Source: Actinospineispora spinosispora DSM 44797 (GTDB taxonomy: Bacteria > Actinomycetota > Actinomycetes > Mycobacteriales > Pseudonocardiaceae). Taken from it: a stretch of DNA of 64,000 nt. Below the pieces are notes generated by a model. That model was given only the letters and a program-made list of their open reading frames with translations, did not search any database and was not told where the DNA came from. The stretch is from the NCBI RefSeq assembly GCF_000429025.1, contig NZ_KE386834.1, forward strand, positions 186,001 through 250,000. The letters are read 5' to 3'. The position numbers were made by a program, and so were the translations under genes. Shown here in pieces: positions 23,234 through 31,525 of the stretch (within the stretch, counting starts at the first letter, position 1; the number at the start of each line of letters is the position of its first letter).

Positions 23234-23335
23234 CCGCCCGCTATCAACCCCCGGCTTCGCCGGCCTCGCGCGGGTTCGTGGTTGCGCGGGTTCGGGGGCG
23301 AGGTGTCAGGGTTGACAGCGGGCGGCCACGCCAAG
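23224..23335. repeat. R3 long palindrome, copy A
   Basis: A 112-bp element whose ends CTTGGCGTGGCCGCCCGCT and its complement form an inverted repeat of at least 25 bp. The interior is also partly symmetric (CCGGCTTCGCCGG; CGCGCGGGTT repeated). Copy B at 23708-23820 is nearly identical in the opposite orientation. Similarity continues on the right through GCCAGGATCGCGGGG. Confidence 0.85.
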
Positions 23336-23493
23336 TGCTTAGCCAGGATCGCGGGGATGGGGCAGGTGTGCGTGCATGTCGTAGGTGGTGGCGGGCCGAT
23401 GGCGCTTCTTTGCGCATTGGGCTGCGCCCTCGCGCGATCGCGTAAGTCCCAGGAGTCTCTGTGGTTGCTTTTGTCACGCCTCGCAGAGCTACG

Positions 23494-23531
23494 TGTTGCG
23501 TCGCAGATGTTCCAACATCTGCGACGCGACA
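23494..23531. repeat. R1 palindrome, copy 2
   Basis: 38 bp, left arm TGTTGCGTCGCAGATGTT, right arm AACATCTGCGACGCGACA. Outer arms (CTCGCAGAG and CTCTGCGA) extend the pairing to roughly 23480-23546. It sits in the loop between the two R3 copies. Confidence 0.82.
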
Positions 23532-23707
23532 TGAGCCTCTGCGAAGTCACCCGCCGCGTTACGCGTGTGACAGATGGGGTGATCTTGGGCGCTGGACATG
23601 TGCACTCAACGAGCACGGTGCACCCCGAGACCGTGAGGGGGGCGCGGCGCAGCCGTGACCAACAACAGCGCCGCAGAGCTCCCCTTCCCCCGCGATCCTG
23701 GCCTGCA

Positions 23708-23820
23708 CTTGGCGTGGCCGCCCGCTGTCAACCCTGAAACCTCGCCCCCGAACCCGCGCAACCAGGAACCCGCGCGAGGCCGGCGCCAGCCGGGGGTTGA
23801 TAGCGGGCGGCCACGCCAAG
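23708..23820. repeat. R3 long palindrome, copy B (inverted)
   Basis: 113 bp. Its reverse complement matches copy A at nearly all positions, the differences being a few single bases and a one-base indel. With copy A and the flanks it builds a roughly 700-bp inverted structure enclosing about 370 bp. Confidence 0.85.
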
Positions 23821-24022
23821 CACACTCGATGGCCAGCGGGGATACGACTGCACCTCACCCCGGCCCACACGGAAAAGCCAGGGATGGAAGCCCCGAGACG
23901 CGTGTGACTCAATCTTGAGCCTCTTGGTCAACATTTGACATTGACTCAGGTTTTGGATCTCGCCACGCAGCGTGACCTCGGGATAGCCTGTGCCGATCGC
24001 GGCGACCGGCAAGGGGTCGCCG

Positions 24023-25162
24023 GTGACGACGGGGGACACCCGGATGATCGAGTTCCGGGGAGTGGACAAGCGCTATCCCGATGGCACGGTCGCGGTCGAC
24101 CAGCTGGATCTGGTGGTCGAGAACGGCAAGGTCACGGTTTTCGTGGGTCCCTCCGGCTGCGGCAAGACGACCTCGCTGCGCATGATCAACCGCATGATCG
24201 AACCGACGAGCGGCACCGTGCTCGTTGACGGCAAGGACGTCATGAAGCAGGACCCGGCCGAGCTTCGGCGGGGTATCGGGTACGTCATCCAGCAGGCGGG
24301 GCTCTTCCCGCACCGGACGATCCTGGACAACGTGGCGACCGTTCCGCTGCTGCTGGGCTGGGACAAGAAACGGGCCCGTGAGCGGGCCGCCGAGCTGATG
24401 GAACTGGTCGGTCTCGCCCCCGAGATGGCCGCCCGGTACCCGGCGCAGCTGTCCGGTGGCCAGCAGCAGCGCGTCGGTGTCGCCCGCGCGCTCGCCGCCG
24501 ACCCGCCCGTGCTGCTGATGGACGAGCCGTTCAGCGCCGTCGACCCGGTTGTCCGGGAGAGCCTGCAGGACGAGCTGCTGCGGCTGCAGAGCGAACTGGG
24601 CAAGACCATCGTCTTCGTCACCCACGACATCGACGAGGCGATCAAGCTGGGCGACAAGGTCGCCGTGTTCCGGGTCGGCGGCAAACTCGCCCAGTACGAC
24701 TCGCCCGGCGTGCTGCTGACCCGCCCCGCCGATGACTTCGTCGACGGTTTCGTCGGACGTGACCGGGGCTACCGGGGGCTGGGCTTCCGGTCCGGGGACG
24801 GGCTGCCGATCGGCGAGCTCGCCACCGTCACGCTGGGTAGCTCCAGCAAGGCCGCGCGGGCCGAGGCCGGCGACGGCTGGGCGCTCGTGCTGGACAACGA
24901 CAAACGGCCGCAGGGGTGGGTTCGGGGTGCTGAGCTGTCCACCGACGAGGGCGCGGTGATCAACAGCGACCAGCTGATCGCCGGTGGTTCGCTGTACGAC
25001 ACCTCGTCGGACACACTGCGCGGCGCGCTCGATGCGGCGCTGTCCTCGCCGTCCGGACTCGGCGTCGCCGTGGACGGCAGCGGGGCGGTCGTCGGGTCGA
25101 TCACCGCGGACGTCGTGCTGGAGAAGCTGGCCGCCGCGCGGGCCGACGAGGACAACACGTGA
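24023..25162 (+). CDS. OpuCA-type osmolyte ABC transporter ATPase
   Basis: A 379-residue ATPase of the glycine betaine/carnitine/choline importer family. Walker A is GPSGCGKTTSLRMINRMIEP, the Q-loop is YVIQQAGLFPHRTI, the signature LSGGQQQRVGVARALA, Walker B VLLMDEPFSAVDP and the switch histidine FVTHDIDEA. The IEPTSGTVLVDGKDV segment and a C-terminal CBS-like region (residues about 250-375) are typical of OpuCA. GTG 24023 follows AAGGGG by 6 bp; ATG 24044 with GGGGGA is an alternative. Four-gene operon with 4-base overlaps. Confidence 0.93.
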   Translation: MTTGDTRMIEFRGVDKRYPDGTVAVDQLDLVVENGKVTVFVGPSGCGKTTSLRMINRMIEPTSGTVLVDGKDVMKQDPAELRRGIGYVIQQAGLFPHRTILDNVATVPLLLGWDKKRARERAAELMELVGLAPEMAARYPAQLSGGQQQRVGVARALAADPPVLLMDEPFSAVDPVVRESLQDELLRLQSELGKTIVFVTHDIDEAIKLGDKVAVFRVGGKLAQYDSPGVLLTRPADDFVDGFVGRDRGYRGLGFRSGDGLPIGELATVTLGSSSKAARAEAGDGWALVLDNDKRPQGWVRGAELSTDEGAVINSDQLIAGGSLYDTSSDTLRGALDAALSSPSGLGVAVDGSGAVVGSITADVVLEKLAAARADEDNT

Positions 25163-25821
25163 TCTGGGGCTGGATCCCGCGCAACGCGTCGCTGATCCTG
25201 AGTGCGCTCGGTGAGCACATCGTCCTGGCGATCCTGCCGGTCATCATCGGTCTGATCCTCGCCGTGCCGCTGGGCTGGCTGGCGCACCGCTCGCCGGTGG
25301 CGCGCTCGATCCTGATCCCGTCCGCCGGCATCCTCTACACGCTGCCCTCGCTGGTGCTGTTCATCGCGCTGCCGGGCATCCTCGGGACCAAGGTGCTGAA
25401 CCCGATCAACGTCGTCGTGGCGCTCACCATCTACACGGTGGCGCTGCTCGTCCGCTCGGTCGCCGACTCGCTGGCCGCCGTGCCCGCGATGGTCGTCGCG
25501 GCCGCGACCGCGATGGGTTTCCGCTCCACCCGGCGGTTCATGGAGGTGGAGTTCCCGCTGTCCATCCCGGTGCTGATCTCCGGTCTGCGGGTCGCGACCG
25601 TGTCCAACATCAGTCTGGTCAGCGTCGGTGCGCTGGTCGGTGTGGGTGGTCTCGGTCAGCTGTTCACCGTCGGCTTCAACCGGCAGAACCTGACCGAGGT
25701 GCTCGTCGGCATCGTCCTGTCGATGGTCCTGGCGCTGCTCGCCGACGCGCTGCTGCTGACCCTGGGTAAAGCCGTCACGCCCTGGCATCGGGTTGCCTCG
25801 TCGATCGGAAAGCCCGCATGA
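25159..25821 (+). CDS. OpuCB-type osmolyte ABC permease
   Basis: A 220-residue BPD-type permease with about six helices. The EAA-like loop is present in MVVAAATAMGFRSTRRFMEV and EFPLSIPVLISGLRVATVSN. The sequence LIPSAGILYTLPSLVLFIAL is characteristic of OpuCB/ProW-like permeases. GTG 25159 overlaps the ATPase stop by 4 bp. It should pair with the second permease as a heterodimer. Confidence 0.92.
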   Translation: MIWGWIPRNASLILSALGEHIVLAILPVIIGLILAVPLGWLAHRSPVARSILIPSAGILYTLPSLVLFIALPGILGTKVLNPINVVVALTIYTVALLVRSVADSLAAVPAMVVAAATAMGFRSTRRFMEVEFPLSIPVLISGLRVATVSNISLVSVGALVGVGGLGQLFTVGFNRQNLTEVLVGIVLSMVLALLADALLLTLGKAVTPWHRVASSIGKPA

Positions 25822-26534
25822 ACATCGTCGAGTGGTTCTCCGACCCGGCCAACTGGACCGGGGACGCCGGCATTCCGACCCGGCTGATGGAACACCTGGG
25901 CTTCAGCGGTTTGACGCTGCTGATCGCGATCCTGGTCGCGGTACCCATCGGAGCCTTCGTGGGGCACACCGGCAAGGGCGGGTTCCTGGTCGTCGGCATC
26001 GCCAACTGGCTGCGCGCCCTGCCCGACCTCGGGCTGCTCGTGCTGCTGGTGCTGATGGTCGGCATCCACCTCATCACGGTGACCGTCGCGCTGCTCGTGC
26101 TGGCCATTCCACCGCTGCTCGCCGGGACCTACTCCGGCGTCAGCAACGTCGACCGCTCGGTCGTGGACGCCGCGCGCGGCGTCGGCATGCAGGAACGCGA
26201 CATCCTGTTCAAGGTCGAGCTGCCCAACGCGCTGCCGCTGATCCTGAGCGGTCTGCGTTCGGCGGCGCTGCAGGTCGTCGCCACCGTGGCGATCGCGGCG
26301 TACGCCGGGTACGGCGGTCTCGGCCGGTTCATCATCGACGGACAGGCCACCCACCATCTGGTCGAGATGGCCGGTGGCGCGGTGCTGATCGCGGTCCTCG
26401 CACTCGTCGTCGAAGGTGTGCTCGCCGGAGTACAGCGGCTGGTGGTGTCGCCGGGGCTGCGGATCAGCGGCACCCGCGCGCGACCGACGGCCGACCCGAA
26501 GAAAACCAAGGAACTGACCGGAGCCGCCACGTGA
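25818..26534 (+). CDS. OpuCD-type osmolyte ABC permease
   Basis: A 238-residue permease with six helices (GLTLLIAILVAVPIGAFVGH; LLVLLVLMVGIHLITVTVAL). The EAA loop is VVDAARGVGMQERDILFKVE and LPNALPLILSGLRSAALQVV. ATG 25818 overlaps the upstream stop (ATGA). The soluble C-terminal tail is about 35 residues. Works with the neighbouring permease, ATPase and lipoprotein. Confidence 0.92.
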   Translation: MNIVEWFSDPANWTGDAGIPTRLMEHLGFSGLTLLIAILVAVPIGAFVGHTGKGGFLVVGIANWLRALPDLGLLVLLVLMVGIHLITVTVALLVLAIPPLLAGTYSGVSNVDRSVVDAARGVGMQERDILFKVELPNALPLILSGLRSAALQVVATVAIAAYAGYGGLGRFIIDGQATHHLVEMAGGAVLIAVLALVVEGVLAGVQRLVVSPGLRISGTRARPTADPKKTKELTGAAT

Positions 26535-27406
26535 AGCGCGCCCTGACCACGATCGTCGCGCTGGCGTGCGGCGCGCTGAGCCTGGTGGGGTGCGGTGCTA
26601 ACAGCGACGTCACCCTGGGCTCGGCGAACTTCGCGGAGAGCCAGCTGCTGTCCGCGATCTACGCGGGCGCGTTGAAGGCCAAAGGCATCTCGGTGTCCGA
26701 GACGCCGCCGCTGGGTAGCCGGGAGGCCTACATCCCGGCCCTGCAGGACGGCTCGATCGACCTGATCCCGGAGTACACGGGCACCCTGCTGTCCTACTTC
26801 GACATCCACGCCCCGCAGACCGAGCCCGCCGAGGTGTACGCCGCCGTCCAGAAGGCGCTGCCGGCGCCGTTGACCGTGCTGGAGATGTCCCAGGCGCAGG
26901 ACCGCGACGCCGTCGTCGTCCCGAAGGCCATCGCCGACAAGTACAACGCGAAGTCGATGGAGGACCTCGCGCCGCACTGCGGCGAGCTGGCCTTCGGCGG
27001 TCCGCCCGAGTTCCAACGCCGTTCGGACGGCATCCCGGGCATCCAGAAGGTCTACAACTGCACGTTCAAGTCGTACACCAGCCTGGATGCCGGCGGGCCG
27101 TTGACGCTGCAGGCGCTGCGGGACAACCAGATCCAGGCCGCCGACATCTTCACCACCGACCCGAGCATCCCGCAGGACAACCTGGTCGCGCTGACTGACC
27201 CGAAGAGCAACTTCGCCGCCCAGAACGTCGTCCCGCTGATCAACTCGACGAAGGCGACACCGCAGGTGCGGGCGGTGCTGAACGAGGTGTCGTCGAAGCT
27301 CACCACCGAGGCGTTGATCGCGCTCAACGCGCAGTTCAACGCCCCGGACAAGCCGGACCAGAGCACCGTCGCCGCGGAGTGGCTGAAGCAGAACGGCCTG
27401 GGCTAG
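26531..27406 (+). CDS. OpuCC-type substrate-binding lipoprotein
   Basis: A 291-residue lipoprotein. The signal peptide KRALTTIVALACGALSLVGC ends in a lipobox LVGC with C21. The mature part begins DVTLGSANFAESQLLSAIYA, which is the OpuAC-like fold, with EAYIPALQDGSIDLIPEYTG as the ligand-lobe signature and FTTDPSIPQDNLVALTDPKS as the hinge side. It delivers glycine betaine, choline, carnitine or a similar osmolyte; the exact ligand is unknown. GTG 26531 overlaps the permease stop. A strong hairpin follows the gene. Confidence 0.92.
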   Translation: MKRALTTIVALACGALSLVGCGANSDVTLGSANFAESQLLSAIYAGALKAKGISVSETPPLGSREAYIPALQDGSIDLIPEYTGTLLSYFDIHAPQTEPAEVYAAVQKALPAPLTVLEMSQAQDRDAVVVPKAIADKYNAKSMEDLAPHCGELAFGGPPEFQRRSDGIPGIQKVYNCTFKSYTSLDAGGPLTLQALRDNQIQAADIFTTDPSIPQDNLVALTDPKSNFAAQNVVPLINSTKATPQVRAVLNEVSSKLTTEALIALNAQFNAPDKPDQSTVAAEWLKQNGLG

Positions 27407-27417
27407 CCGCTCAGACC

Positions 27418-27459
27418 CGTGAGTGGCGAGTGGTCTCAGAGGACCACTCGCCACTCACG
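27418..27459. terminator. R2 hairpin c between the OpuC operon and the serine hydrolase
   Basis: An 18-bp perfect stem (CGTGAGTGGCGAGTGGTC and its complement) with a 6-base loop. It begins 12 bp past the OpuCC stop, and the TGA of the leftward hydrolase (27455-27457) is in the right arm. Confidence 0.87.
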
Positions 27460-28606
27460 GCTGTTGACCTGCGCGTCGGGCGATCGCGCGCAGGAGCTCC
27501 AGGGTCTCCAGCTCGCGGTTGTCCGACTCTTTGTTGGACAGGCCGTAGCGGCGGTTGCCGGACAGCTTGACGATGGTCGTGGAGCTGGTCGGGTCGACGT
27601 AGACGAACTGGTTGTAGACGCCGATCGCGCTGAACTCGCCTCGGTCGCCCTCCGGAATCCACCACTGGTAGCCGTAGCCCATGGCGAACGGCAGCCCGCC
27701 CGCCAGTGGCTTCCCGGGGGCGAGGTGCGCGGCGCCGACGGTAGTGGAGTCGTGCACCCACTCGGCGGGGATGATCTGGCGGCCCTGCCACACACCGCCG
27801 CCCCGGTAGAGCTCGCCGATCCTGGCGAAGTCGCGGGCGGTCAGGTTCAGCCCGGCGAAGCTCAGCTCGGTGCCGGCGGGGTCCACCAGCCAGTACCCGG
27901 GGGCGTTCATGCCGAGCGGCTCGCACAGCATCTGGTGCATGTAGTCCGACACCGAGCTGCCGGTGGCGCGGGCGACGAGCGCGGCGAGGGCCATCGTGTC
28001 GCCGGAGTTGTAGCGGCACAGCGTGCCGGGCTCGACCTCCGGCACCATCGTGGCGATGAAGTCGTCGAACGTGCCGCCGATGCCCATCGCGGCCTTCGTG
28101 AGCCGGAAGACGTCGGCGTCCGGGTCGCTGTAGTCCTCGTTCCACCGGGCGCCCGAGGACATCCGGAGCAGGTCCCGGATGGACACGCCGTCGTAGGCGG
28201 AGCCGGGTTTCACCGGCACGTAGGAGCTGATCGGTTCGTCGACGTTCTTGATGTCACCTTCGTCGATCGCGATGCCGACGAGCGCGGAGATGACGCTCTT
28301 CGCCACCGACATCGACAGCCAGTGGACGTTCGGCCCGCCGGTCAGCGCGTAGTGCTCGTGGCGGATCACGCCGTCGACGAGCACCAGCAGCGCGGCGGTG
28401 TCGGTATCGGCCAGGAAGTCCTCGGTGGACCGCGTCGTGCCGTCGAACTCGTAGGTCGGGGGCAGCGCGATCTGCTCGCCCTCCGGCCAGGTGTGCGGCC
28501 TCGACGAGGACGCCATCTCGCTCGTGGCGAGGATGTCCTTCAACCGGGAGAAGTTCTCGTGCTGGGGAATGCCGCTGAACAGGCCGAGCTCGGCGATCGT
28601 GGCCAT
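27455..28606 (-). CDS. Beta-lactamase-family serine hydrolase
   Basis: A 383-residue class C beta-lactamase-like hydrolase. The active-site SxxK is SVAK in LSMSVAKSVISALVG, and YNS in CRYNSGDTMALAALVARATG is the YxN motif. No secretion signal, so it is probably cytoplasmic, like many esterases and amide hydrolases of this family. Substrate unknown. Start ATG 28604-28606 has AAAGG upstream; ATG 28610-28612 is too close to it. Divergent from a TetR gene across a shared operator. Confidence 0.88.
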   Translation of the reverse strand: MATIAELGLFSGIPQHENFSRLKDILATSEMASSSRPHTWPEGEQIALPPTYEFDGTTRSTEDFLADTDTAALLVLVDGVIRHEHYALTGGPNVHWLSMSVAKSVISALVGIAIDEGDIKNVDEPISSYVPVKPGSAYDGVSIRDLLRMSSGARWNEDYSDPDADVFRLTKAAMGIGGTFDDFIATMVPEVEPGTLCRYNSGDTMALAALVARATGSSVSDYMHQMLCEPLGMNAPGYWLVDPAGTELSFAGLNLTARDFARIGELYRGGGVWQGRQIIPAEWVHDSTTVGAAHLAPGKPLAGGLPFAMGYGYQWWIPEGDRGEFSAIGVYNQFVYVDPTSSTTIVKLSGNRRYGLSNKESDNRELETLELLRAIARRAGQQP

Positions 28607-28647
28607 CGTCATCCTTTCGTGTCTGGCTGGTAGCGTGCAAAGTAGCA

Positions 28648-28678
28648 GTACCACTCGGTTACTACAACCACTTGGTAC
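28648..28678. promoter_or_regulatory. Shared operator between the serine hydrolase and TetR genes
   Basis: A 31-bp imperfect palindrome: GTACCA at 28648 and TGGTAC ending at 28678 form the outer arms, with GGTT and AACC as inner arms. It is placed centrally in the 91-bp gap between two divergent starts, as expected for a TetR-family repressor controlling both. Confidence 0.65.
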
Positions 28679-28697
28679 GGGTAGTTTGGAGAACGTG

Positions 28698-29294
28698 ATG
28701 GCGACGAGTACCAAGCGGGTCGACGGGCGCACCCTGCGCTTCCAGCACCGGCGGCCGGAACTGCTGGCCGCCGCGACCGAGTACGTCCTCGAGCACGGCG
28801 TGACCGACCTGTCGCTGCGCCCGGTCGCCCAGGCACTGGGTATCACCCACGCGACGCTGCTGCGGCACTTCGCCTCGAAGGACGACCTGGTGATCGCCGT
28901 GCTGGACAAGATCCGGGCCGATGTGACCGAGATGCTGAGCGCCGACGAGGAGCTGCGGGCCGCACGCTCGACGGGCGAGCTGTTGAGGGCTTTCTGGCAC
29001 CGGTCGTGCGAGCCGAGACAGCAGCGCCGGTTCCTGGTGTGGTTCGAGGTCGCCGGCAGCGGTGCCCGCAACCGTGCGCTGGCCCAGTCGGTCGTCGACG
29101 ACTGGCTCGACATCATCATCGAGCGGCTCATCGGGGACGGCTGGCCGCCCGGGGACGCGTCGGCGCTGGCCACGCTCGTCCTCGCCCAGGTGCGTGGCCT
29201 GCACCTCGACCTGCTCGTCTCCGGTGACCGGGCGAGGGTCGACCGTGCGCTGGAGTTCTCGCTGCGGCTGCTGGAACCGCCAGAGCACCCGTGA
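28698..29294 (+). CDS. TetR-family transcriptional regulator
   Basis: A 198-residue TetR protein. The DNA-binding domain is RRPELLAAATEYVLEHGVTD, then VAQALGITHATLLRHFASKD with the typical H-FxxKDxL ending. The remaining 140 residues form the all-helical ligand domain. ATG 28698 follows GGAG at about 7 bp. It probably represses itself and the divergent serine hydrolase through the palindrome between them. The stop lies in hairpin R2d. Confidence 0.92.
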   Translation: MATSTKRVDGRTLRFQHRRPELLAAATEYVLEHGVTDLSLRPVAQALGITHATLLRHFASKDDLVIAVLDKIRADVTEMLSADEELRAARSTGELLRAFWHRSCEPRQQRRFLVWFEVAGSGARNRALAQSVVDDWLDIIIERLIGDGWPPGDASALATLVLAQVRGLHLDLLVSGDRARVDRALEFSLRLLEPPEHP

Positions 29295-29333
29295 GTGTTT
29301 TCGGCTGCTCCGGCAGCCGAAAACACTCACGGG
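29288..29333. terminator. R2 hairpin d holding the stops of two convergent genes
   Basis: A 21-bp perfect stem with a TCCG loop: the outer part is CCCGTGAGTG, the inner part TTTTCGGCTGC. The TGA of the TetR gene (29292-29294) and that of the leftward ArsR-like gene (29327-29329) both lie in the arms. Confidence 0.88.
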
Positions 29334-30076
29334 TCTTTTAGGCCCAGTGTGTCGTGCAGGCCTCTGGTGCCCTCCTCGGTCACGTGCACCACCCGTCGTG
29401 AAGTGCCGCGCCGGATCCAGCCGAGGTCGAACAGTCTGTCGGCGAGCGCGCCGCCCAGCTGGCCCGCGAGATGCGGCTTGCCCTCCGCCCAGTCGACGCA
29501 GTAGCGGACGGCGCGTCTTGGGCCGGTGACCCGGACACCGAGGTCGGTCAGCAGTACGGCGCCGACGGGGCTGAGCAGGTACTCCGCGCCCGCGCCGTTC
29601 TCGTAGGGGGTGCGCGCCGACGGGGTGTCGGGGAGGGTGCCGCCCTGGTCGACCAGTACACCTCGGTCGATCAGCGCGGACATCACCGCGACACCGAGCC
29701 TGCCGGCGAGGTGGTCGTAGCAGAGCCGGGCGCGCAGCAACGCCTCGGCGCGGGTCGAGCGGCGCAGTGTCGACACCGGGATCGGCTGGGCCAGCAGGGA
29801 GAGCTGCTCCAGGATGCGGGCGACGTCCGGGGTGGCCAGCCGGTAGAAACGGTGCCTGCCGTCGCGTTCCACGGTGAGCAGCTTGGCGTCGAGCAGTTTG
29901 CTCAGGTGACCGCTGATCGTGGATGCGGCCACACCGGCCTCGGCGGCCAACGCACTCGCGGGTAACGCCTGACCGCCGGCGAGCGCGAGCAGCACCCTGG
30001 TGCGGGACGGGTCGCCGATGGCGGCGGCGACGCCCGCGATGTCGGCTTCGACCGCGACGGCCGGCGTGCTGGTCAC
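29327..30076 (-). CDS. ArsR-like winged-helix transcriptional regulator
   Basis: A 249-residue regulator. The N-terminal winged helix is VAAAIGDPSRTRVLLALAGG, then ASALAAEAGVAASTISGHLS and KLLTVERDGRHRFYRLATPD. A longer C-terminal half (residues 110-249) contains SARTPYENGAGAEYLLSPVG and GRLGVAVMSALIDRGVL, which looks like a second winged-helix or ligand domain. GTG 30074-30076 (VTSTPAVAVEAD) is chosen; a GTG at 30112 is also in frame. Divergent from a quinone oxidoreductase gene, which it probably controls. The stop lies in hairpin R2d. Confidence 0.85.
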   Translation of the reverse strand: MTSTPAVAVEADIAGVAAAIGDPSRTRVLLALAGGQALPASALAAEAGVAASTISGHLSKLLDAKLLTVERDGRHRFYRLATPDVARILEQLSLLAQPIPVSTLRRSTRAEALLRARLCYDHLAGRLGVAVMSALIDRGVLVDQGGTLPDTPSARTPYENGAGAEYLLSPVGAVLLTDLGVRVTGPRRAVRYCVDWAEGKPHLAGQLGGALADRLFDLGWIRRGTSRRVVHVTEEGTRGLHDTLGLKDP

Positions 30077-30138
30077 TCCCCGAAAGTACCGCCGATCCGT
30101 CCGGAATAGCACCGGGTCGAACCGGGTTGCCGAAGAAC

Positions 30139-31095
30139 ATGAGAGCGATCGGAGTCCACGAGTACGGCGGCCCGGAAGCCCTGGAGATCCTCGATCTCCC
30201 CGAACCGGTTCCCGGTCCCGGCGAGGTGCGGATCCGGGTCCACGCGGCGGCGGTCAACCCGACGGACACGCTCTTGCGCGCCGGTGCGCACGCGGCCCGG
30301 CTGGCCGGTCACCGTCCGCCGTACGTGCCGGGGATGGACGCCGCCGGTGTGGTGGACCTGCTCGGCCCCGATGTCGACGACCGGCTGCGGCCGGGTCAGC
30401 GGGTGATCGCACTGGTCGTGCCGACCGGTGTGCACGGCGGCGCCTACGCCGAGCAGATCGTGGTTCCGGCGGCCTCGGTGGTGCCCGCGCCGGACGGCGT
30501 CGATCTCGCGGCGGCGTCGACGTTGCTGATGAACGCGCTGACCGCGCGGCTCGCGGTCGACGCTCTGGAGCTGAGCAGGGGGCAGACGCTCGCGGTCACC
30601 GGCCCGGCGGGCGCGTTCGGCGGTTACGCCGTGCAGCTGGCCAAGGCGGACGGTCTCCGGGTGATCGCCGACGCGGCCCCGAAGGACGAGCAGCTGGTGC
30701 GCGACCTGGGCGTCGACGAGGTGCTCGCCCGGGGTGACGGCCTGGCGGAGCGGATCCGCGCGGTCGAGCCGGACGGTGTCCCCGGGGTCGCCGACGGTGC
30801 CCTGCTCAACGAGCAGGTGCTGCCCGCGATAGCCGACGGCGGCGGTCTGTCCGTCGTGCGGGGGTGGCAGGGGGCCGTCGACCGGGGTATCACGGTCCAT
30901 CCGATCCTGGTGTCGAACTCGGCCACCGACACCGCTGCGCTGACCCGCCTCGCCGAGCAGGCCGAAGCCGGCGTACTGACCCTCCGGGTGGCGGAGGTGC
31001 TGCCCGCGAGCGAGGCGGTACGCGCCCACCGGCTCCTGGAAGCAGGGGGGATCAGAGGACGCCTGGTCCTGGACTTCGGCGAGGCCAACAGCTGA
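30139..31095 (+). CDS. Zinc-independent NADP-dependent quinone oxidoreductase
   Basis: A 318-residue medium-chain dehydrogenase/reductase. The catalytic domain starts MRAIGVHEYGGPEALEILDL and has VHAAAVNPTDTLLRAGAH. The nucleotide-binding motif is TGPAGAFGGYAVQLAKADG. No zinc ligands are seen, so it belongs to the quinone/enone reductase branch (QOR). RGRLVLDFGEA is the usual C-terminal ending. ATG 30139 has a weak ribosome site. Likely regulated by the divergent ArsR-like protein; substrate unknown. Confidence 0.9.
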   Translation: MRAIGVHEYGGPEALEILDLPEPVPGPGEVRIRVHAAAVNPTDTLLRAGAHAARLAGHRPPYVPGMDAAGVVDLLGPDVDDRLRPGQRVIALVVPTGVHGGAYAEQIVVPAASVVPAPDGVDLAAASTLLMNALTARLAVDALELSRGQTLAVTGPAGAFGGYAVQLAKADGLRVIADAAPKDEQLVRDLGVDEVLARGDGLAERIRAVEPDGVPGVADGALLNEQVLPAIADGGGLSVVRGWQGAVDRGITVHPILVSNSATDTAALTRLAEQAEAGVLTLRVAEVLPASEAVRAHRLLEAGGIRGRLVLDFGEANS

Positions 31096-31110
31096 CCCCA
31101 CACCCGCGGA

Positions 31111-31153
31111 GTCGACACCGCCCGCCCACGCCAAGTGCGGGCCAGGATCGCGG
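31111..31153. repeat. R3 fragment
   Basis: Matches the right end and flank of R3-A: CGCCCACGCCAAGTGC followed by GCCAGGATCGCGG. The rest of the element is missing, so this is a remnant. Confidence 0.65.
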
Positions 31154-31196
31154 CAGCCTCCAGGAGGGCCGGTTTGGGCGACTTCGCAGAGCGTCA

Positions 31197-31234
31197 TGTC
31201 GTGTCGCAGACACTGCAGCATCTGCGACACGACA
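31197..31234. repeat. R1 palindrome, copy 3
   Basis: 38 bp, arms TGTCGTGTCGCAGA and TCTGCGACACGACA, centre ACTGCAG. It has the same length and arm pattern as the other three copies; arm differences are compensated on both sides. Confidence 0.82.
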
Positions 31235-31264
31235 CGTGGATCTGCGAGGTGGGCCACAAGGTCT

Positions 31265-31309
31265 GCGAGGTGCGCGACGTGGGCGAGGTGCGCGACGTGG
31301 GCGAGGTGG
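31265..31309 (+). repeat. 18-bp tandem repeat, 2.5 units
   Basis: GCGAGGTGCGCGACGTGG occurs twice without change at 31265-31282 and 31283-31300, then GCGAGGTGG starts a third unit. Part of the intergenic repeat cluster. Confidence 0.75.
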
Positions 31310-31317
31310 GCGAGGGT

Positions 31318-31525
31318 CCGCTCCGCGAGTCTCCCCGCAGGGGGTTCAGTGCGCGGCACTGCAAAGAACGCAACGGGCGAAGCAGAACGCAACCAGACAA
31401 GCGCGCGTCAAGCAACGGCAGCGAAGCCGGAGCGAAGCGACCGGCGAAGCCGCCGAAGTTTCCGGTTGCGGGCCCCTCGAGGCGAAGCCGATGAGGGGTC
31501 CCGACCGGAAACTTACGACGCGCGG
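31318..31525. repeat. R4 element, degenerate copy C
   Basis: Shares CTCCGCGAGTCTCC, then ACAAGCGCGCG, then a terminal hairpin (AAGTTTCCGGT with ACCGGAAACTT around 31459-31518) with the two good copies at 54 and 55.4 kb. The middle is filled with CGAAGC-type repeats. Oriented like copy A. Confidence 0.55.

Larger units (their letters stand above)
23140..24022. other. Non-coding, repeat-rich block between DoxX and the OpuC operon
   Basis: About 880 bp. It contains the 32-bp tandem repeats, two inverted copies of R3 and one R1 palindrome, then about 170 bp leading to the ABC gene. The open frames here follow the repeats in several frames on both strands, with no ribosome sites or family resemblance, and are not accepted as genes. 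TTGACA at 23935-23940, directly followed by TTGACT, could be promoter -35 elements for the ABC operon, but no good -10 element is seen. Confidence 0.65.

Noticed and set aside
23191..23918. Several open frames in the repeat block between DoxX and OpuC
   Set aside because: They follow the palindromic repeats in multiple frames on both strands, share the same repeated peptides and have no ribosome sites.
31265..31309. Possible CRISPR or VNTR array
   Set aside because: Direct repeats without spacers and only 2.5 units; no cas gene in the window. The 32-bp units at 23139 also abut without spacers.
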